Source: QVMP01 sp047974325 (GTDB lineage Bacteria; Bacteroidota; Bacteroidia; Bacteroidales; Dysgonomonadaceae). Taken from it: DNA of 64,000 bases. Shown here in pieces: positions 53,823 through 63,131 of the stretch. The first letter of the stretch is position 1; every line of letters begins with the position of its first letter. A program made the position numbers and the translations under genes. Below the pieces are notes generated by a model. It made no database searches. It saw nothing but the letters and a program-made list of their open reading frames with translations, and was not told where the DNA came from. Location: contig JBKECE010000237.1 of NCBI GenBank assembly GCA_047974325.1, forward strand, positions 1 through 64,000. Reading direction: 5' to 3'.

Positions 53823-55367
53823 TTATTTAGGGTTTAGTGTTATTAATGGAACAACCATTTCTTCGAGCGAAATGCCTCCATGCTGAAACGTATCGTTGTA
53901 GTATGAGGCATAATAATTATAGTTGTTGGGATAGGCAAAGAAATCTTCGTTGTAAGCAAAGATGTATTTAGTGCTTATATTCGGGCTGGGCAGTCCAAAC
54001 TTTTGGGGATCACGAACTTCATATACCTTTTTGAAGTCGTAGTTGAGATTTTTGCCCAATTTGTAGCGCAGATTGGTGTTTGTGGCCTTGTCTCCGATCA
54101 CCTTTATAGGGTTCTTGACGCGGATAGTGCCATGGTCGGTGGTGAGGATTATCTTGTAGCCTTTTTCTGCTATTTTTTTGAATAGATCAATGGTGCTGGA
54201 GTGCCTGAACCATGAGCGAGTCAATGATCTGTATGCGGCCTCATCTGAAGCTAGTTCGCGGATCATTTTCGAATCTGTGCGGGCATGTGATAGCATATCC
54301 ACAAAGTTGATGACAATTACATTCAACTGATTGACTATTAATGAATTTATATTCTGAATAAGTTTCTCTCCTTGTGTCGAAGTCAACACCTTATGATATG
54401 AGAAGCTGTATTTCTTTCTGAAACGCTCTATCTGAGTCTGTATGAGTGGTTCTTCATTGAGATTTTTGCTCTCCTCTTCGTCTTCGTCTATCCACAAATC
54501 AGGGAACATTTCTGCTATTTGCAGAGGCATTAACCCCGAAAAAATAGAGTTTCGGGCATATTGTGTTGCTGTGGGCAAAATGCTATAATAGAGATCTTCC
54601 TGAAAAATGAAATCGGGAGCGAGCAGGTCTTTGACCTCCATCCATTGGTCGAGCCGGAAGTTATCTATCAAAATAAAGAATATCTTTTCGTCATTGTCCA
54701 GATGTGGAAATACTTTCTTTTTGAATAAATCGGGACTCAGTAGAGGGCGATTTTCTGAACCTGTCACCCAAGATTCATAATTCTTTTTTACGAATTTGCA
54801 GAAAGAATTGTTAGCTTCCTGCTTTTGCATTTTCAGCATCTCGATCAGCGGATTTTGAGATGAGGTCAGTTCCATTTCCCAATAGACAATTTTTTTGTAC
54901 ACATCCATCCAATCTTCGGGTGTTTGTGCACCGCTTATCTGCATACTTATTTTATTGAACTCTTCCCTATAACCTTCTTGTGTGGCTTCGGTGACGATGT
55001 CGTCTTTGTGAAGGTTCTTTTTAATGGAAAGGAGTATCTGGTTGGGATTGACGGGCTTTATGAGGTAATCTGCAATTTTTTTGCCGATAGCATCGGTCAT
55101 GATACCTTCGTCTTCGCTTTTGGTTATCATGATCACCGGGATGTTCGGGTTTATTTCTTTCAGGAGAGAGAGTGTCTCCAGACCGGTCAGACCAGGCATG
55201 TTTTCGTCCAGAAACACGAGGTCGAAAGGTTCATCATTGAAGCTGTCAACTGCATCACGACCACTGTTTACTGTGATTATTTCGTATCCTTTTTCATTCA
55301 GGAACAAAACATGCGGGCGAAGCAGATCTATTTCATCGTCGGCCCATAGTATGCGTTTCTTCTTCAT
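53823..55367 (-). CDS. porX: PorX: response regulator with PglZ-type C-terminal domain
   Basis: A 514-residue protein. Residues 3-120 are a receiver domain: acidic pair in LWADDEIDLL, phospho-acceptor Asp in LVFLDENMPG (about 54), MITKSEDEG and the conserved Lys in YLIKPVNPNQ (about 105). The rest is a PglZ alkaline-phosphatase-like domain (FFILIDNFRLDQW about 235, VINFVDMLSHARTD, ILTTDHGTIRVKNP) as in PorX. PorX, with the histidine kinase PorY, controls T9SS gene expression in Porphyromonas and relatives. PorY is not in this window. Five proteins here carry T9SS tails, consistent with a working system. Confidence 0.93.
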   Translation of the reverse strand: MKKKRILWADDEIDLLRPHVLFLNEKGYEIITVNSGRDAVDSFNDEPFDLVFLDENMPGLTGLETLSLLKEINPNIPVIMITKSEDEGIMTDAIGKKIADYLIKPVNPNQILLSIKKNLHKDDIVTEATQEGYREEFNKISMQISGAQTPEDWMDVYKKIVYWEMELTSSQNPLIEMLKMQKQEANNSFCKFVKKNYESWVTGSENRPLLSPDLFKKKVFPHLDNDEKIFFILIDNFRLDQWMEVKDLLAPDFIFQEDLYYSILPTATQYARNSIFSGLMPLQIAEMFPDLWIDEDEEESKNLNEEPLIQTQIERFRKKYSFSYHKVLTSTQGEKLIQNINSLIVNQLNVIVINFVDMLSHARTDSKMIRELASDEAAYRSLTRSWFRHSSTIDLFKKIAEKGYKIILTTDHGTIRVKNPIKVIGDKATNTNLRYKLGKNLNYDFKKVYEVRDPQKFGLPSPNISTKYIFAYNEDFFAYPNNYNYYASYYNDTFQHGGISLEEMVVPLITLNPK

Positions 55368-55395
55368 ATTGTTAAATGAGGGTTTTATTTTTTAT

Positions 55396-55403
55396 CAAAA
55401 GTA
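55396..55403 (-). promoter_or_regulatory. Candidate -7 element for porX-tsaE
   Basis: Minus-strand TACTTTTG fits TAnnTTTG and lies 28 nt before the porX ATG, the same spacing as the promoter at 4981. A TTTA 17 nt further upstream is a poor -33 match. Confidence 0.5.
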
Positions 55404-55489
55404 GCGATTTATGCCATAACTAAACTTCTCTGAAATCATAAATTATTGTAATCATGTATCAGACATTACTTACTAACGTTCAAAAACAG

Positions 55490-55497
55490 TATTTTTG
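55490..55497 (+). promoter_or_regulatory. Candidate -7 element for tcdA
   Basis: TATTTTTG fits TAnnTTTG and lies 25 nt before ATG 55523. Because it falls inside the longer open frame, it argues for the shorter start. Confidence 0.5.
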
Positions 55498-55522
55498 TAT
55501 CCGCATTTTTGAAAAAAATTTA

Positions 55523-56320
55523 ATGGGTTTAGAAAAAGGTCTTTTTAAAAGAACAGAGTTGCTGCTGGGCAATGACCGGATGCAGAAAATAGCGGCAGTG
55601 CGTGTCATCATATTTGGTGTAGGTGGTGTGGGCAGTTGGTGCGCCGAGAGTTTGGTGCGTTCAGGCATCAGAGACATCACGATTGTGGATTCGGATCGTG
55701 TGTGTGTGACCAATATTAATCGTCAATTGATGGCCACGACCAAAACAGTGGGAAAAGTGAAAGTTGAAGTACTCAAAGAACGTCTGCTAGACATAAATCC
55801 GAAGGCCGAAATCAATGCTTTGCAGATGATATACAGTAAGGAAACCTCTGCGTCATTCAATCTGGACAGCTATGATTATATTATAGATGCAATAGACAGC
55901 CTTGAGAATAAGATGCATCTGATTCAGACAGCTACAAAGACGAATGCTGTTTTCTTTTCTTCTATGGGAGCTGCCCTGAAAATGGATCCGTTGAAGATTC
56001 AGGTTGCCGAGTTTTGGAAAGTGAAAGGGTGTCCTCTTGGAGCTGCATTACGTCGCAAACTGAAAAAAGCAGAGAGACCTTCAAAAAAGTTTTTGTGTGT
56101 TTTCAGTGAGGAGGTTTTGGAAAATAAAGGCCAAAACTCATCGTGTGGAACAGAAAAATGCCTGTGTCCAAGAGCTGAAACCGGACCCGGTGATCCAAAT
56201 CTCGTGAACCATGAATGGTGCAGCATGAAAGCTCAGATAAATGGAACATTGGCTCATACAACAGCGATATTCGGATTTACACTTGCCGGTTTGGTTATGC
56301 AAGATATTTGTAAAGCATAA
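55523..56320 (+). CDS. tcdA: tRNA threonylcarbamoyladenosine dehydratase TcdA
   Basis: ATG 55523 gives 265 residues and a family-like start (MGLEKGLFKRTELLLGND); the frame extends upstream to 55454, but that stretch lies before the likely promoter. E1-like features: nucleotide-binding GVGGVGSWCAESL (about 32-44), DSDRVCVTNINRQL, and YIIDAIDSLENKM. The C-terminal part has GDPNLVNHEWCSMK. TcdA uses ATP to cyclise t6A to ct6A at position 37 of tRNA. It is divergent from porX-tsaE, placing two steps of the same modification side by side. Confidence 0.94.
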   Translation: MGLEKGLFKRTELLLGNDRMQKIAAVRVIIFGVGGVGSWCAESLVRSGIRDITIVDSDRVCVTNINRQLMATTKTVGKVKVEVLKERLLDINPKAEINALQMIYSKETSASFNLDSYDYIIDAIDSLENKMHLIQTATKTNAVFFSSMGAALKMDPLKIQVAEFWKVKGCPLGAALRRKLKKAERPSKKFLCVFSEEVLENKGQNSSCGTEKCLCPRAETGPGDPNLVNHEWCSMKAQINGTLAHTTAIFGFTLAGLVMQDICKA

Positions 56321-56338
56321 GACTATTCGTTATATGAA

Positions 56339-56382
56339 AACAAGAGCGTCTGACCTCGATTAAGGAACAGACGCTCTTGTTT
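56339..56382. terminator. Hairpin terminator between tcdA and the SGNH hydrolase gene
   Basis: A 14-bp perfect stem AACAAGAGCGTCTG (56339-56352) with CAGACGCTCTTGTT (56369-56382 region), 15-nt loop. It lies between convergent genes; the T runs are short on both sides. Confidence 0.8.
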
Positions 56383-56402
56383 GGTATTAATGGCATATAC
56401 TT

Positions 56403-57092
56403 TTATTTTACCACTTTGTCTATTACAGCTTTTGCCACTGATTCCATGATTGTGTATGCTTCTTTGTTGGGATGCACACCGTCTTTACTATATCCGGCTT
56501 TCATGGCTCCTTTATCGTCACGGAGTGACGAGTTATAATCAATATAAGCAAGTTTTTGTTCTTTGGCATAAACCTGTATTTCTTTGTTGAGAGCTTCTAT
56601 TTTAGCTGTTGCATCGGTGATACTTTTGTTCCAACTGAATCCATCGGCAGGCAAAACCGAAGACAGAATTACTTTTATGTTGTTTGCTTTGGCTATTTCC
56701 ACCATTGATTTGATGTTTCCGAGTGTGAATCCGGGGCTGTAATTACCTGTGTTTTCTGCAATATCGTTGGTTCCCACATTGATAACTACTGCTACAGGTT
56801 TCAATGCAACAACATCCTGACGGAAACGAAGCAAGAGTTGAGGGCTAGTTTGTCCGCTGATTCCTCTTCCTATATAGTTGTTGGAGGTGAAGAAATCGGG
56901 ATGACTGTTTACCCAGCCTTCTGTGATGGAATTGCCGATGAATACAACTCGTTTTACACCTTTTTGGGGAGCAGCCAATTCAGAATTTGCTTTTTCGTAC
57001 TTACCCATATTGACCATGTCATTTAGTTTCTGGGCTGAAATATAAGGCGAAAAAATGGCAAGAAGAAGAGAGAGTAATAGATTTTTTTTCAT
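56403..57092 (-). CDS. Secreted SGNH/GDSL hydrolase
   Basis: A 229-residue exported esterase (signal MKKNLLLSLLLAIFSPYISA). All SGNH blocks are present: GNSITEGW (Ser about 50), GRGISGQTSPQLLLRF (Gly), VGTNDIAEN (Asn) and DGVHPNKEAY (Asp/His about 204). It resembles the PAF-acetylhydrolase-like group found as glycan or lipid deacetylases in Bacteroidales. It follows the CapA-like gene by 46 nt and ends the minus-strand unit. The substrate is not evident. Confidence 0.88.
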   Translation of the reverse strand: MKKNLLLSLLLAIFSPYISAQKLNDMVNMGKYEKANSELAAPQKGVKRVVFIGNSITEGWVNSHPDFFTSNNYIGRGISGQTSPQLLLRFRQDVVALKPVAVVINVGTNDIAENTGNYSPGFTLGNIKSMVEIAKANNIKVILSSVLPADGFSWNKSITDATAKIEALNKEIQVYAKEQKLAYIDYNSSLRDDKGAMKAGYSKDGVHPNKEAYTIMESVAKAVIDKVVK

Positions 57093-57138
57093 GGTACGAT
57101 AGATTTAGTTATTGGTAGTATAATTATGTAATATTTTC

Positions 57139-58251
57139 TTACTGTTTATTCCGGAGGCTTTCTATGGCTTCTTTAGCATTGTTATAGAACACTTGCATTT
57201 TCTGAAAAACGTCTGCTCCAAGTTTTTCTTTGCCTTTGTCATTGTTCCATTTCTCAACAGGGATCAACTGGTAAACAGCTCTGCCATTTTCTATCGGCTT
57301 ATGGACGAATACAAGAGAGTATGAACAATTGTCTATTGTTACTGCCGAGTCTTTGTCTTTTTTGCTCAATTCGATTTTCACCAACATGCCACCGTCGGTG
57401 TTCACAACTTTCATTCCGGAAACAAAATTGCCCATTGAATATACAACTACATTCTCTATCGAATCCTTGTTCCTGCGTATATCTAATGGCTGCACTACGT
57501 GTGGATGGCTACCGATAACGAGTCTCACACCGTGTTCGATAAGAAAATCGGCAAGAGATTCCTGTGCTTTGCTTTGTTTTAGTTTGTATTCTATGCCCCA
57601 ATGCATATTGGCGACAATGATATCAGCTTTCATTATTTTACATAATTCTATATCTTTCAGAATTTGTTTTCGACTTGTCACATTCACCACGTTAGGCGAT
57701 GGTATTTCCAAGCCATTGGTGTCGTAAGTGTAATTGAGCATAGCAATGCGAATGCCATTTTTCACCACCATGAGTGGATATGACAACTCTTTTTTGGCTC
57801 GGGTGGTATATGTTCCCAAATGTTTGACCTGCATCGAATCTAACATAGCGATGGTTCTTTCTATACCTTTTTTACCCTTATCCACACAATGGTTATTTGC
57901 CGTAAGAAATATATCGAATCCGGCATCTTTGAGGCTAAAAGCAAAAGCATCCGGTGAACCGAAAAGCGGAAATCCCGAATAGTTCTTTCCGGGAAGAGTT
58001 GTTTCGAGATTCACCACCGAAATATCTGCAGCCTGAATTTCATCTTTCACGTGTTGAAAATAGGACGAATAGTCATAACCGTCAACTGTTTTTGCAGCAT
58101 CCAACTGACGTGTGTGTTGCATGGCATCGCCTGCAAATAACAAGCTCACTTTTTTCTCTTGTGCAAAAAGAGAAGCACATACAATCAATGACAAAAATAA
58201 TAGGCATATATGACGGTATTTCTTTATTTCCAATGCTGCAAGATGTATCAT
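57139..58251 (-). CDS. CapA-family protein (poly-gamma-glutamate synthesis-like metallophosphoesterase fold)
   Basis: A 370-residue protein with an N-terminal signal or anchor (about 10-31, HICLLFLSLIVCASLFA). CapA/PgsA motifs: LLFAGDAMQHTRQ, DISVVNLETTLPG, LTANNHCVDKGKKGIERTI, VANMHWGIEYKL and IGSHPHVVQP, giving the Asp/His/Asn metal-site pattern. CapA proteins are tied to poly-gamma-glutamate capsule in Bacillus, but the fold is used widely in Bacteroidota without the other cap genes, and none are seen here. The role is therefore uncertain. It lies 40 nt after trkH. Confidence 0.85.
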   Translation of the reverse strand: MIHLAALEIKKYRHICLLFLSLIVCASLFAQEKKVSLLFAGDAMQHTRQLDAAKTVDGYDYSSYFQHVKDEIQAADISVVNLETTLPGKNYSGFPLFGSPDAFAFSLKDAGFDIFLTANNHCVDKGKKGIERTIAMLDSMQVKHLGTYTTRAKKELSYPLMVVKNGIRIAMLNYTYDTNGLEIPSPNVVNVTSRKQILKDIELCKIMKADIIVANMHWGIEYKLKQSKAQESLADFLIEHGVRLVIGSHPHVVQPLDIRRNKDSIENVVVYSMGNFVSGMKVVNTDGGMLVKIELSKKDKDSAVTIDNCSYSLVFVHKPIENGRAVYQLIPVEKWNNDKGKEKLGADVFQKMQVFYNNAKEAIESLRNKQ

Positions 58252-58291
58252 ATTTTCAGTTTTTTCACTCCTTAAACTTTATCTATATATC

Positions 58292-59752
58292 TTATTTTTT
58301 CCAGAATGCGGGCATAAAAAGGGAAAGCACGGTGAATAGTTCTAAACGTCCGGTGAGCATCAAAAAGCAAAGATACCATTTCGAAAAGTCCGGTACATTG
58401 GCAAAATGTCCACTAGGACCAACACTTCCTAATCCGGGACCGACGTTTCCCATACAGGAAATGGCAGCACCCACGGATTCTTCAAATCCCATTCCGGTGA
58501 ATGCCAGCACCAAAAAACTGATGATGAGAATGGCAAGGTACAGAAAGATAAATGCGAGTATTTTAGTCACCACTTCTATCGGAATCACCTGATCGTTGAG
58601 TCTGACAGGCAATATGGCATTGGGGTGTACTTGTCTTTTAAATTCATTCACTGCATTTTTGCAAAGAATGATAATGCGGACTATCTTTATTCCACCGGAT
58701 GTGGATCCGGCGCATGCACAAAAAAGCATCAACAGGCAGATCGACAGCGTGTAGAATGCACCCCAGTTCATATAGTCCACGGTTGCAAATCCGGTTGTGG
58801 TGATCACTGATGTAACCTGAAACAAAGATGTGCGGAAAGCATATTCTATATTTTTGATCTGACCCGAAAAAATGAGACATGATGCTATGATAACAACGAA
58901 TATGATGCAAATGATAGCATACCATTTAAATTCTTCGTCCCGGATCAGTTTTTTTGGTCTTCCTTTAAAGACATAGTATAGAAGAGCAAAGTTTGTTCCT
59001 CCGATGAACATGAAAAAACTCAGCACATATTCTGTGTAAGGCGAATTCCAATAAGCGATGCTTGCCTGCTTCGTAGAGAAGCCACCGGTGGCCATCGTGG
59101 ACATAGCATGACAGACCGAATCAAAAAAATTCATAGGCCCCAGATAGAGCAAAAAACACAAGATGGCGGTGATGGTAATATATGTTCCCCAAATTCTTTT
59201 CGCAATCTGAGTGACACGCGGTTGAAAGCGTTCGTGCGTGATTCCTGTTGTTTCTGCATCGTACAAGACTGAAGCGTTGCCGCCAATCATGGGTAAGAGA
59301 GCTAATGCAAATACGATAATTCCCATACCTCCAAGCCATTGTGTGAGGCTTCTCCAGAATAATAATCCCAAAGGCATCGAGTCTATGTCTAAGAGGATGC
59401 TTGAGCCTGTGGTCGAAAAACCCGACATAGTTTCAAAATAAGCATTGGTAATATCGGGAATAGCACCGCTGAGATAGAACGGAAGCATTCCAAATGCAGA
59501 CATCACAACCCAACTGAGTGCAACGACTAAGAAACTTTCGCGTTTTCCGATCGGATTTTCATAGTTTTCGGTTCCCAGAATACGGAAAAAGATACCCCCA
59601 GCAATGGTGATTACGGACGAGAGCAACATCCCGTCACTGCACGCTTCCTGATAATAGAAAGAAATGACAGTAGCTATCATCATAAAAATGGATTCGATGA
59701 TGAGAAGGAATCCACTTGTTTTGAAGATGAAGTGAAAATTAAAGCTATTCAT
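58292..59752 (-). CDS. trkH: Potassium uptake protein TrkH
   Basis: A 486-residue polytopic protein with the four-fold TrkH pore repeats: ETMSGFSTTGSSIL, AMSTMATGGFST, SVITTTGFATVDY and SCMGNVGPGLGSVGP near the C-terminus, each bearing the filter glycine. GSTSGGIKIVR is the typical loop. It is the K+-translocating subunit, gated by TrkA. It begins 2 nt after the trkA stop, as expected for an interacting pair. Confidence 0.94.
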   Translation of the reverse strand: MNSFNFHFIFKTSGFLLIIESIFMMIATVISFYYQEACSDGMLLSSVITIAGGIFFRILGTENYENPIGKRESFLVVALSWVVMSAFGMLPFYLSGAIPDITNAYFETMSGFSTTGSSILLDIDSMPLGLLFWRSLTQWLGGMGIIVFALALLPMIGGNASVLYDAETTGITHERFQPRVTQIAKRIWGTYITITAILCFLLYLGPMNFFDSVCHAMSTMATGGFSTKQASIAYWNSPYTEYVLSFFMFIGGTNFALLYYVFKGRPKKLIRDEEFKWYAIICIIFVVIIASCLIFSGQIKNIEYAFRTSLFQVTSVITTTGFATVDYMNWGAFYTLSICLLMLFCACAGSTSGGIKIVRIIILCKNAVNEFKRQVHPNAILPVRLNDQVIPIEVVTKILAFIFLYLAILIISFLVLAFTGMGFEESVGAAISCMGNVGPGLGSVGPSGHFANVPDFSKWYLCFLMLTGRLELFTVLSLFMPAFWKK

Positions 59753-59754
59753 TT

Positions 59755-61092
59755 CTAATCGAAAAATTTTTCAATCTCACGCAATGTGTCATCCAGACAA
59801 AAGACCACAACGTGATCATAAGGCTCAACTTGAGTTTCTCCGTCTATCATCATGGGCTCTCCGTTCCTTATGAGTCCTCCGAGTGTGACATTTTTAGGAA
59901 GATTCAGTTTCTTTATTTCTTTCTTGGTGATGCGCGAATTGGGACGTGCAACAATCTCTGCAACATTAGCGTTGGCAAAAGCAAGTGATTTTACGGTAGA
60001 AATGTCGGCACTGAGCAAGAAGCGGTAAATATTACTGACTGTGATTAATTTTTTATTTATTATGGTGCCGATGTCTAAATTTTCAGCCATAGAAATATAA
60101 TCCATATTTTCTACTTCGGCCACAGTTTTACCCACACCAAACCGTTTTGCAGCAAGGCAAGCCAGAATGTTGGCTTCCGAATTGCCGGTTACGGCAATGA
60201 AAGCATCCACATCCTTAATGCCTTCTTGTAACAGGAAGTCGGCGTTTCGCCCATCGTCGTTGAAAACAGTTACATTTTTGGGCAACTTTTCCAATAACTT
60301 GTGGCACTTTTCCACATCTATTTCGAGTAGTTTAATGTTTGTTTTATCGGATAAATATTGACATGTGCGGATTGCGATGCGGCTGCCACCCATTATCATA
60401 ACATTTTTGACGTCAAAATCCACTTTACCGGTCAACACCGGAAGTTCTTTTACAAACTCATTTGTTGTGGAGAAAAAAACAATGTCTCCGTCCAACACCT
60501 GATGATTACCATTTGGGATGATCGTTGTGCTGTTGCGCTTGATGGCAACAATATGGTATCTTTTTTCTTCACTGCCTAGTTCGTAGAGATATTTGTTGGC
60601 TAATGCTGAATTGGAACGAATTTTTACGCCAACCAATATGATTGCTCCTCCGCAAAGTTCTACCCAGAAACGAGCCCACGGTCTTTTTACGGAAGAAACA
60701 ATTTCTTTCGCGGCCAACATTTCGGGATAGACCATGGAGTTGACACCTAACGATTCAAAAAAATCTCTGTTTTTTGGCAACAGATATTCATAGTTGTCGA
60801 TGCGGGCAAATGTTTTTTTTGCGCCCATTCTTGAAGCCAGCATGCACGATGTTACATTGATGGCTTCTTCTGGTGTGACACCGATGAAAAGATCTGCATT
60901 CTTTATGCCGACTTCATTGAGGTCTTTCAATGATGTGGAAGAACCAACCATTGTTATCATCTCAAGATTGTTGCGCGAAAAATTTAGCTTTTCTTTGTCT
61001 GAATCCATCAAGATCACATCCTGATTTTCTTTCGATAATAATTTTGCCAAATGTGTTCCTACTGCACCAGCTCCTGCAATAACTATTTTCAT
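59755..61092 (-). CDS. trkA: Trk potassium transporter regulatory subunit TrkA
   Basis: A 445-residue protein with two RCK units. The first NAD-binding fold starts IVIAGAGAVGTHLAKLL at residue 3, with acidic end DSDKEKL. The second starts VMIMGGSRIAIRTCQYL near 232, where the usual GxGxxG is altered. Each is followed by a TrkA-C domain. It binds NAD(H) or ATP and gates TrkH. Start is 1 nt after the dxs stop, so dxs, trkA and trkH form one unit. Confidence 0.94.
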   Translation of the reverse strand: MKIVIAGAGAVGTHLAKLLSKENQDVILMDSDKEKLNFSRNNLEMITMVGSSTSLKDLNEVGIKNADLFIGVTPEEAINVTSCMLASRMGAKKTFARIDNYEYLLPKNRDFFESLGVNSMVYPEMLAAKEIVSSVKRPWARFWVELCGGAIILVGVKIRSNSALANKYLYELGSEEKRYHIVAIKRNSTTIIPNGNHQVLDGDIVFFSTTNEFVKELPVLTGKVDFDVKNVMIMGGSRIAIRTCQYLSDKTNIKLLEIDVEKCHKLLEKLPKNVTVFNDDGRNADFLLQEGIKDVDAFIAVTGNSEANILACLAAKRFGVGKTVAEVENMDYISMAENLDIGTIINKKLITVSNIYRFLLSADISTVKSLAFANANVAEIVARPNSRITKKEIKKLNLPKNVTLGGLIRNGEPMMIDGETQVEPYDHVVVFCLDDTLREIEKFFD

Positions 61093-61093
61093 T

Positions 61094-63004
61094 TTATTCC
61101 GATTTTAGAGCGAGTTGAATTTGTTCTGTGATGCCATTGACATCTAATTTCCAAAGTTTGTTCAACTCGTTGATAGATCCGTGAGTGACAAACTCGTCAG
61201 GAAGCCCGATGCGGAACACTTTGATTTCATGATATCCGTTGTCCGAAAAATATTCGATGACAGCAGATCCCAATCCCCCTTTGACAACTCCGTTTTCTAC
61301 AGTGATAACTGTTTTGTAGTTTTCAGCAACTTCTTTCAGGAGTTCTGTGTCTATGGGTTTCAAGAATATAATGTCGTAATGGGCAATATCAAAACCTTGC
61401 TTTTCTATTTCGACAATAGATTCTCTCACTGTGTTTCCGATAGGGCCGATAGAGATCACAGCAACATCTTTACCGGTTTTCAGTTTTCGACCTTTACCGA
61501 TTTTTAGTAATTTCATATCGCATTCCCAGTCCGACAATTCTCCCTGACCTCTGGGATAACGGATCACGAATGGGCCTGCAGTAGCATAAGTGGCCGTATA
61601 CATCAGATGTCTGAGATAGTGCTCATTGTATGGTGAGGCAATGATAAGGTTGGGAATACAACGCATATATGCCAGATCGAATGCTCCGTGATGTGTGGGT
61701 CCGTCTTCTCCGACGAGTCCGGCTCTGTCGAGACACATTATCACATGAAGCTTTTGTAGTGCCACATCATGTATCACCTGATCGTATGCTCGTTGCATGA
61801 AAGAAGAATAAATGTTGCAGAATGGGATCAAACCTTCTTTTGCCAATCCTGCCGAAAAGGTCACAGCATGAGCTTCCGCTATGCCTACATCAAAAGATCG
61901 GCTAGGAAATTCTTTCATCATGAAGCACATGGAAGATCCTGTTGGCATGGCAGGTGTTATTCCGACAATGCGGTCATCTTTTTTTGCCAATTCTACAAGT
62001 GTATGTCCGAAAACATCCTGATATAATTGTGGTTGATTTTTCGATTTGTGAGTGATCCGTTCTCCGGTTTCTTTATTGAATTTGCCCGGTGCATGCCACA
62101 CGGTTGCAAATTGCTCAGCGGGTTTATATCCTTTTCCTTTTATGGTCTTAACATGTAGTATTTTGGGGCCTTCCAGATCTTTGATGTTTTCCAGAATGCG
62201 GACAAGTTCCTTAATGTCGTGTCCGTATATAGGACCGAAATAACGAATGTTGAAACCTTCAAACATATTTTGCTGCTTTGTGAGCAACGACTTCAGACTA
62301 TTGTTGAAACGGAGTATAAAATTCTTACCTTTCTCAGAGATCAGATTGTTTCGTTTAAATTTCTGATAAAGATCGTTACGCACTCTGTTGTAGACTTGGG
62401 ATGTTGTTAGTTTCACCATATAATCGCGGAATCCGCCGACATTGTCGTCGATTGCCATATCATTATCGTTCAGGATAATGAGTATATTGTTTGGCTGAGA
62501 GCTAGCATTGTTCAATGCCTCATAGGCCAATCCTCCGGTCATGGAACCGTCACCTATCACAGCAACCACGTGCCTGTTTTCATGCTTGATTTTGGAGGCT
62601 ACAGCCATTCCTAATGCTGCGGAAATAGAGTTTGAGGCATGTCCTGCAATGAATGCGTCGTAGTCGCTTTCTTCTGGATTGGGAAAGCCCGAAAGACCTC
62701 CGAATTTGCGATTTGTATAAAAACGGTCACGTCTGCCTGTCAAAATCTTATGGCTATAGGCTTGGTGACCTACATCCCACACGATACGATCATAAGGTGT
62801 GTTATAGACATAGTGCAAAGCAACAGTTAGTTCAACAGTGCCGAGACTCGAACCAAAGTGTCCGGGGTTTTCACTCAGTTGGTCGATAATAAAAGATCTG
62901 AGGTCATCACAAACGGTTTCTAGTTGATTTATCGTTAAGCCTTTCAGGTCTGAGGGAAAATTTATATTGTTTAGTAAAGAATCTTCGTTTTCTTGTTTGG
63001 TCAT
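61094..63004 (-). CDS. dxs: 1-deoxy-D-xylulose-5-phosphate synthase
   Basis: A 636-residue thiamine-diphosphate enzyme of normal length. VGHQAYSHKILTGRRD (about 80), GHASNSISAALGMA (about 120), ThDP/Mg motif GDGSMTGGLAYEALNNAS (about 151), EAHAVTFSAGLA, and DRAGLVGEDGPTHHGAFDLA (about 425) are all present. It makes DXP from pyruvate and glyceraldehyde 3-phosphate for isoprenoids and, in this species with pdxB, for vitamin B6. It heads the dxs-trkA-trkH unit. Confidence 0.97.
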   Translation of the reverse strand: MTKQENEDSLLNNINFPSDLKGLTINQLETVCDDLRSFIIDQLSENPGHFGSSLGTVELTVALHYVYNTPYDRIVWDVGHQAYSHKILTGRRDRFYTNRKFGGLSGFPNPEESDYDAFIAGHASNSISAALGMAVASKIKHENRHVVAVIGDGSMTGGLAYEALNNASSQPNNILIILNDNDMAIDDNVGGFRDYMVKLTTSQVYNRVRNDLYQKFKRNNLISEKGKNFILRFNNSLKSLLTKQQNMFEGFNIRYFGPIYGHDIKELVRILENIKDLEGPKILHVKTIKGKGYKPAEQFATVWHAPGKFNKETGERITHKSKNQPQLYQDVFGHTLVELAKKDDRIVGITPAMPTGSSMCFMMKEFPSRSFDVGIAEAHAVTFSAGLAKEGLIPFCNIYSSFMQRAYDQVIHDVALQKLHVIMCLDRAGLVGEDGPTHHGAFDLAYMRCIPNLIIASPYNEHYLRHLMYTATYATAGPFVIRYPRGQGELSDWECDMKLLKIGKGRKLKTGKDVAVISIGPIGNTVRESIVEIEKQGFDIAHYDIIFLKPIDTELLKEVAENYKTVITVENGVVKGGLGSAVIEYFSDNGYHEIKVFRIGLPDEFVTHGSINELNKLWKLDVNGITEQIQLALKSE

Positions 63005-63055
63005 ACTTTTTCAAATATTGTTGTATCCATTAAGGATAAATTATATTAAAAGAAA

Positions 63056-63063
63056 CAAAAATA
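63056..63063 (-). promoter_or_regulatory. Candidate -7 element for dxs-trkAH
   Basis: Minus-strand TATTTTTG fits TAnnTTTG, 51 nt before the dxs ATG, in an AT-rich gap. No suitable -33 box. Confidence 0.35.
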
Positions 63064-63131
63064 TAAAACAAACAGAATTATTCCTATGATAACAACCAGT
63101 TTTTGAATACTATTTTAATAGGATAAACTTT

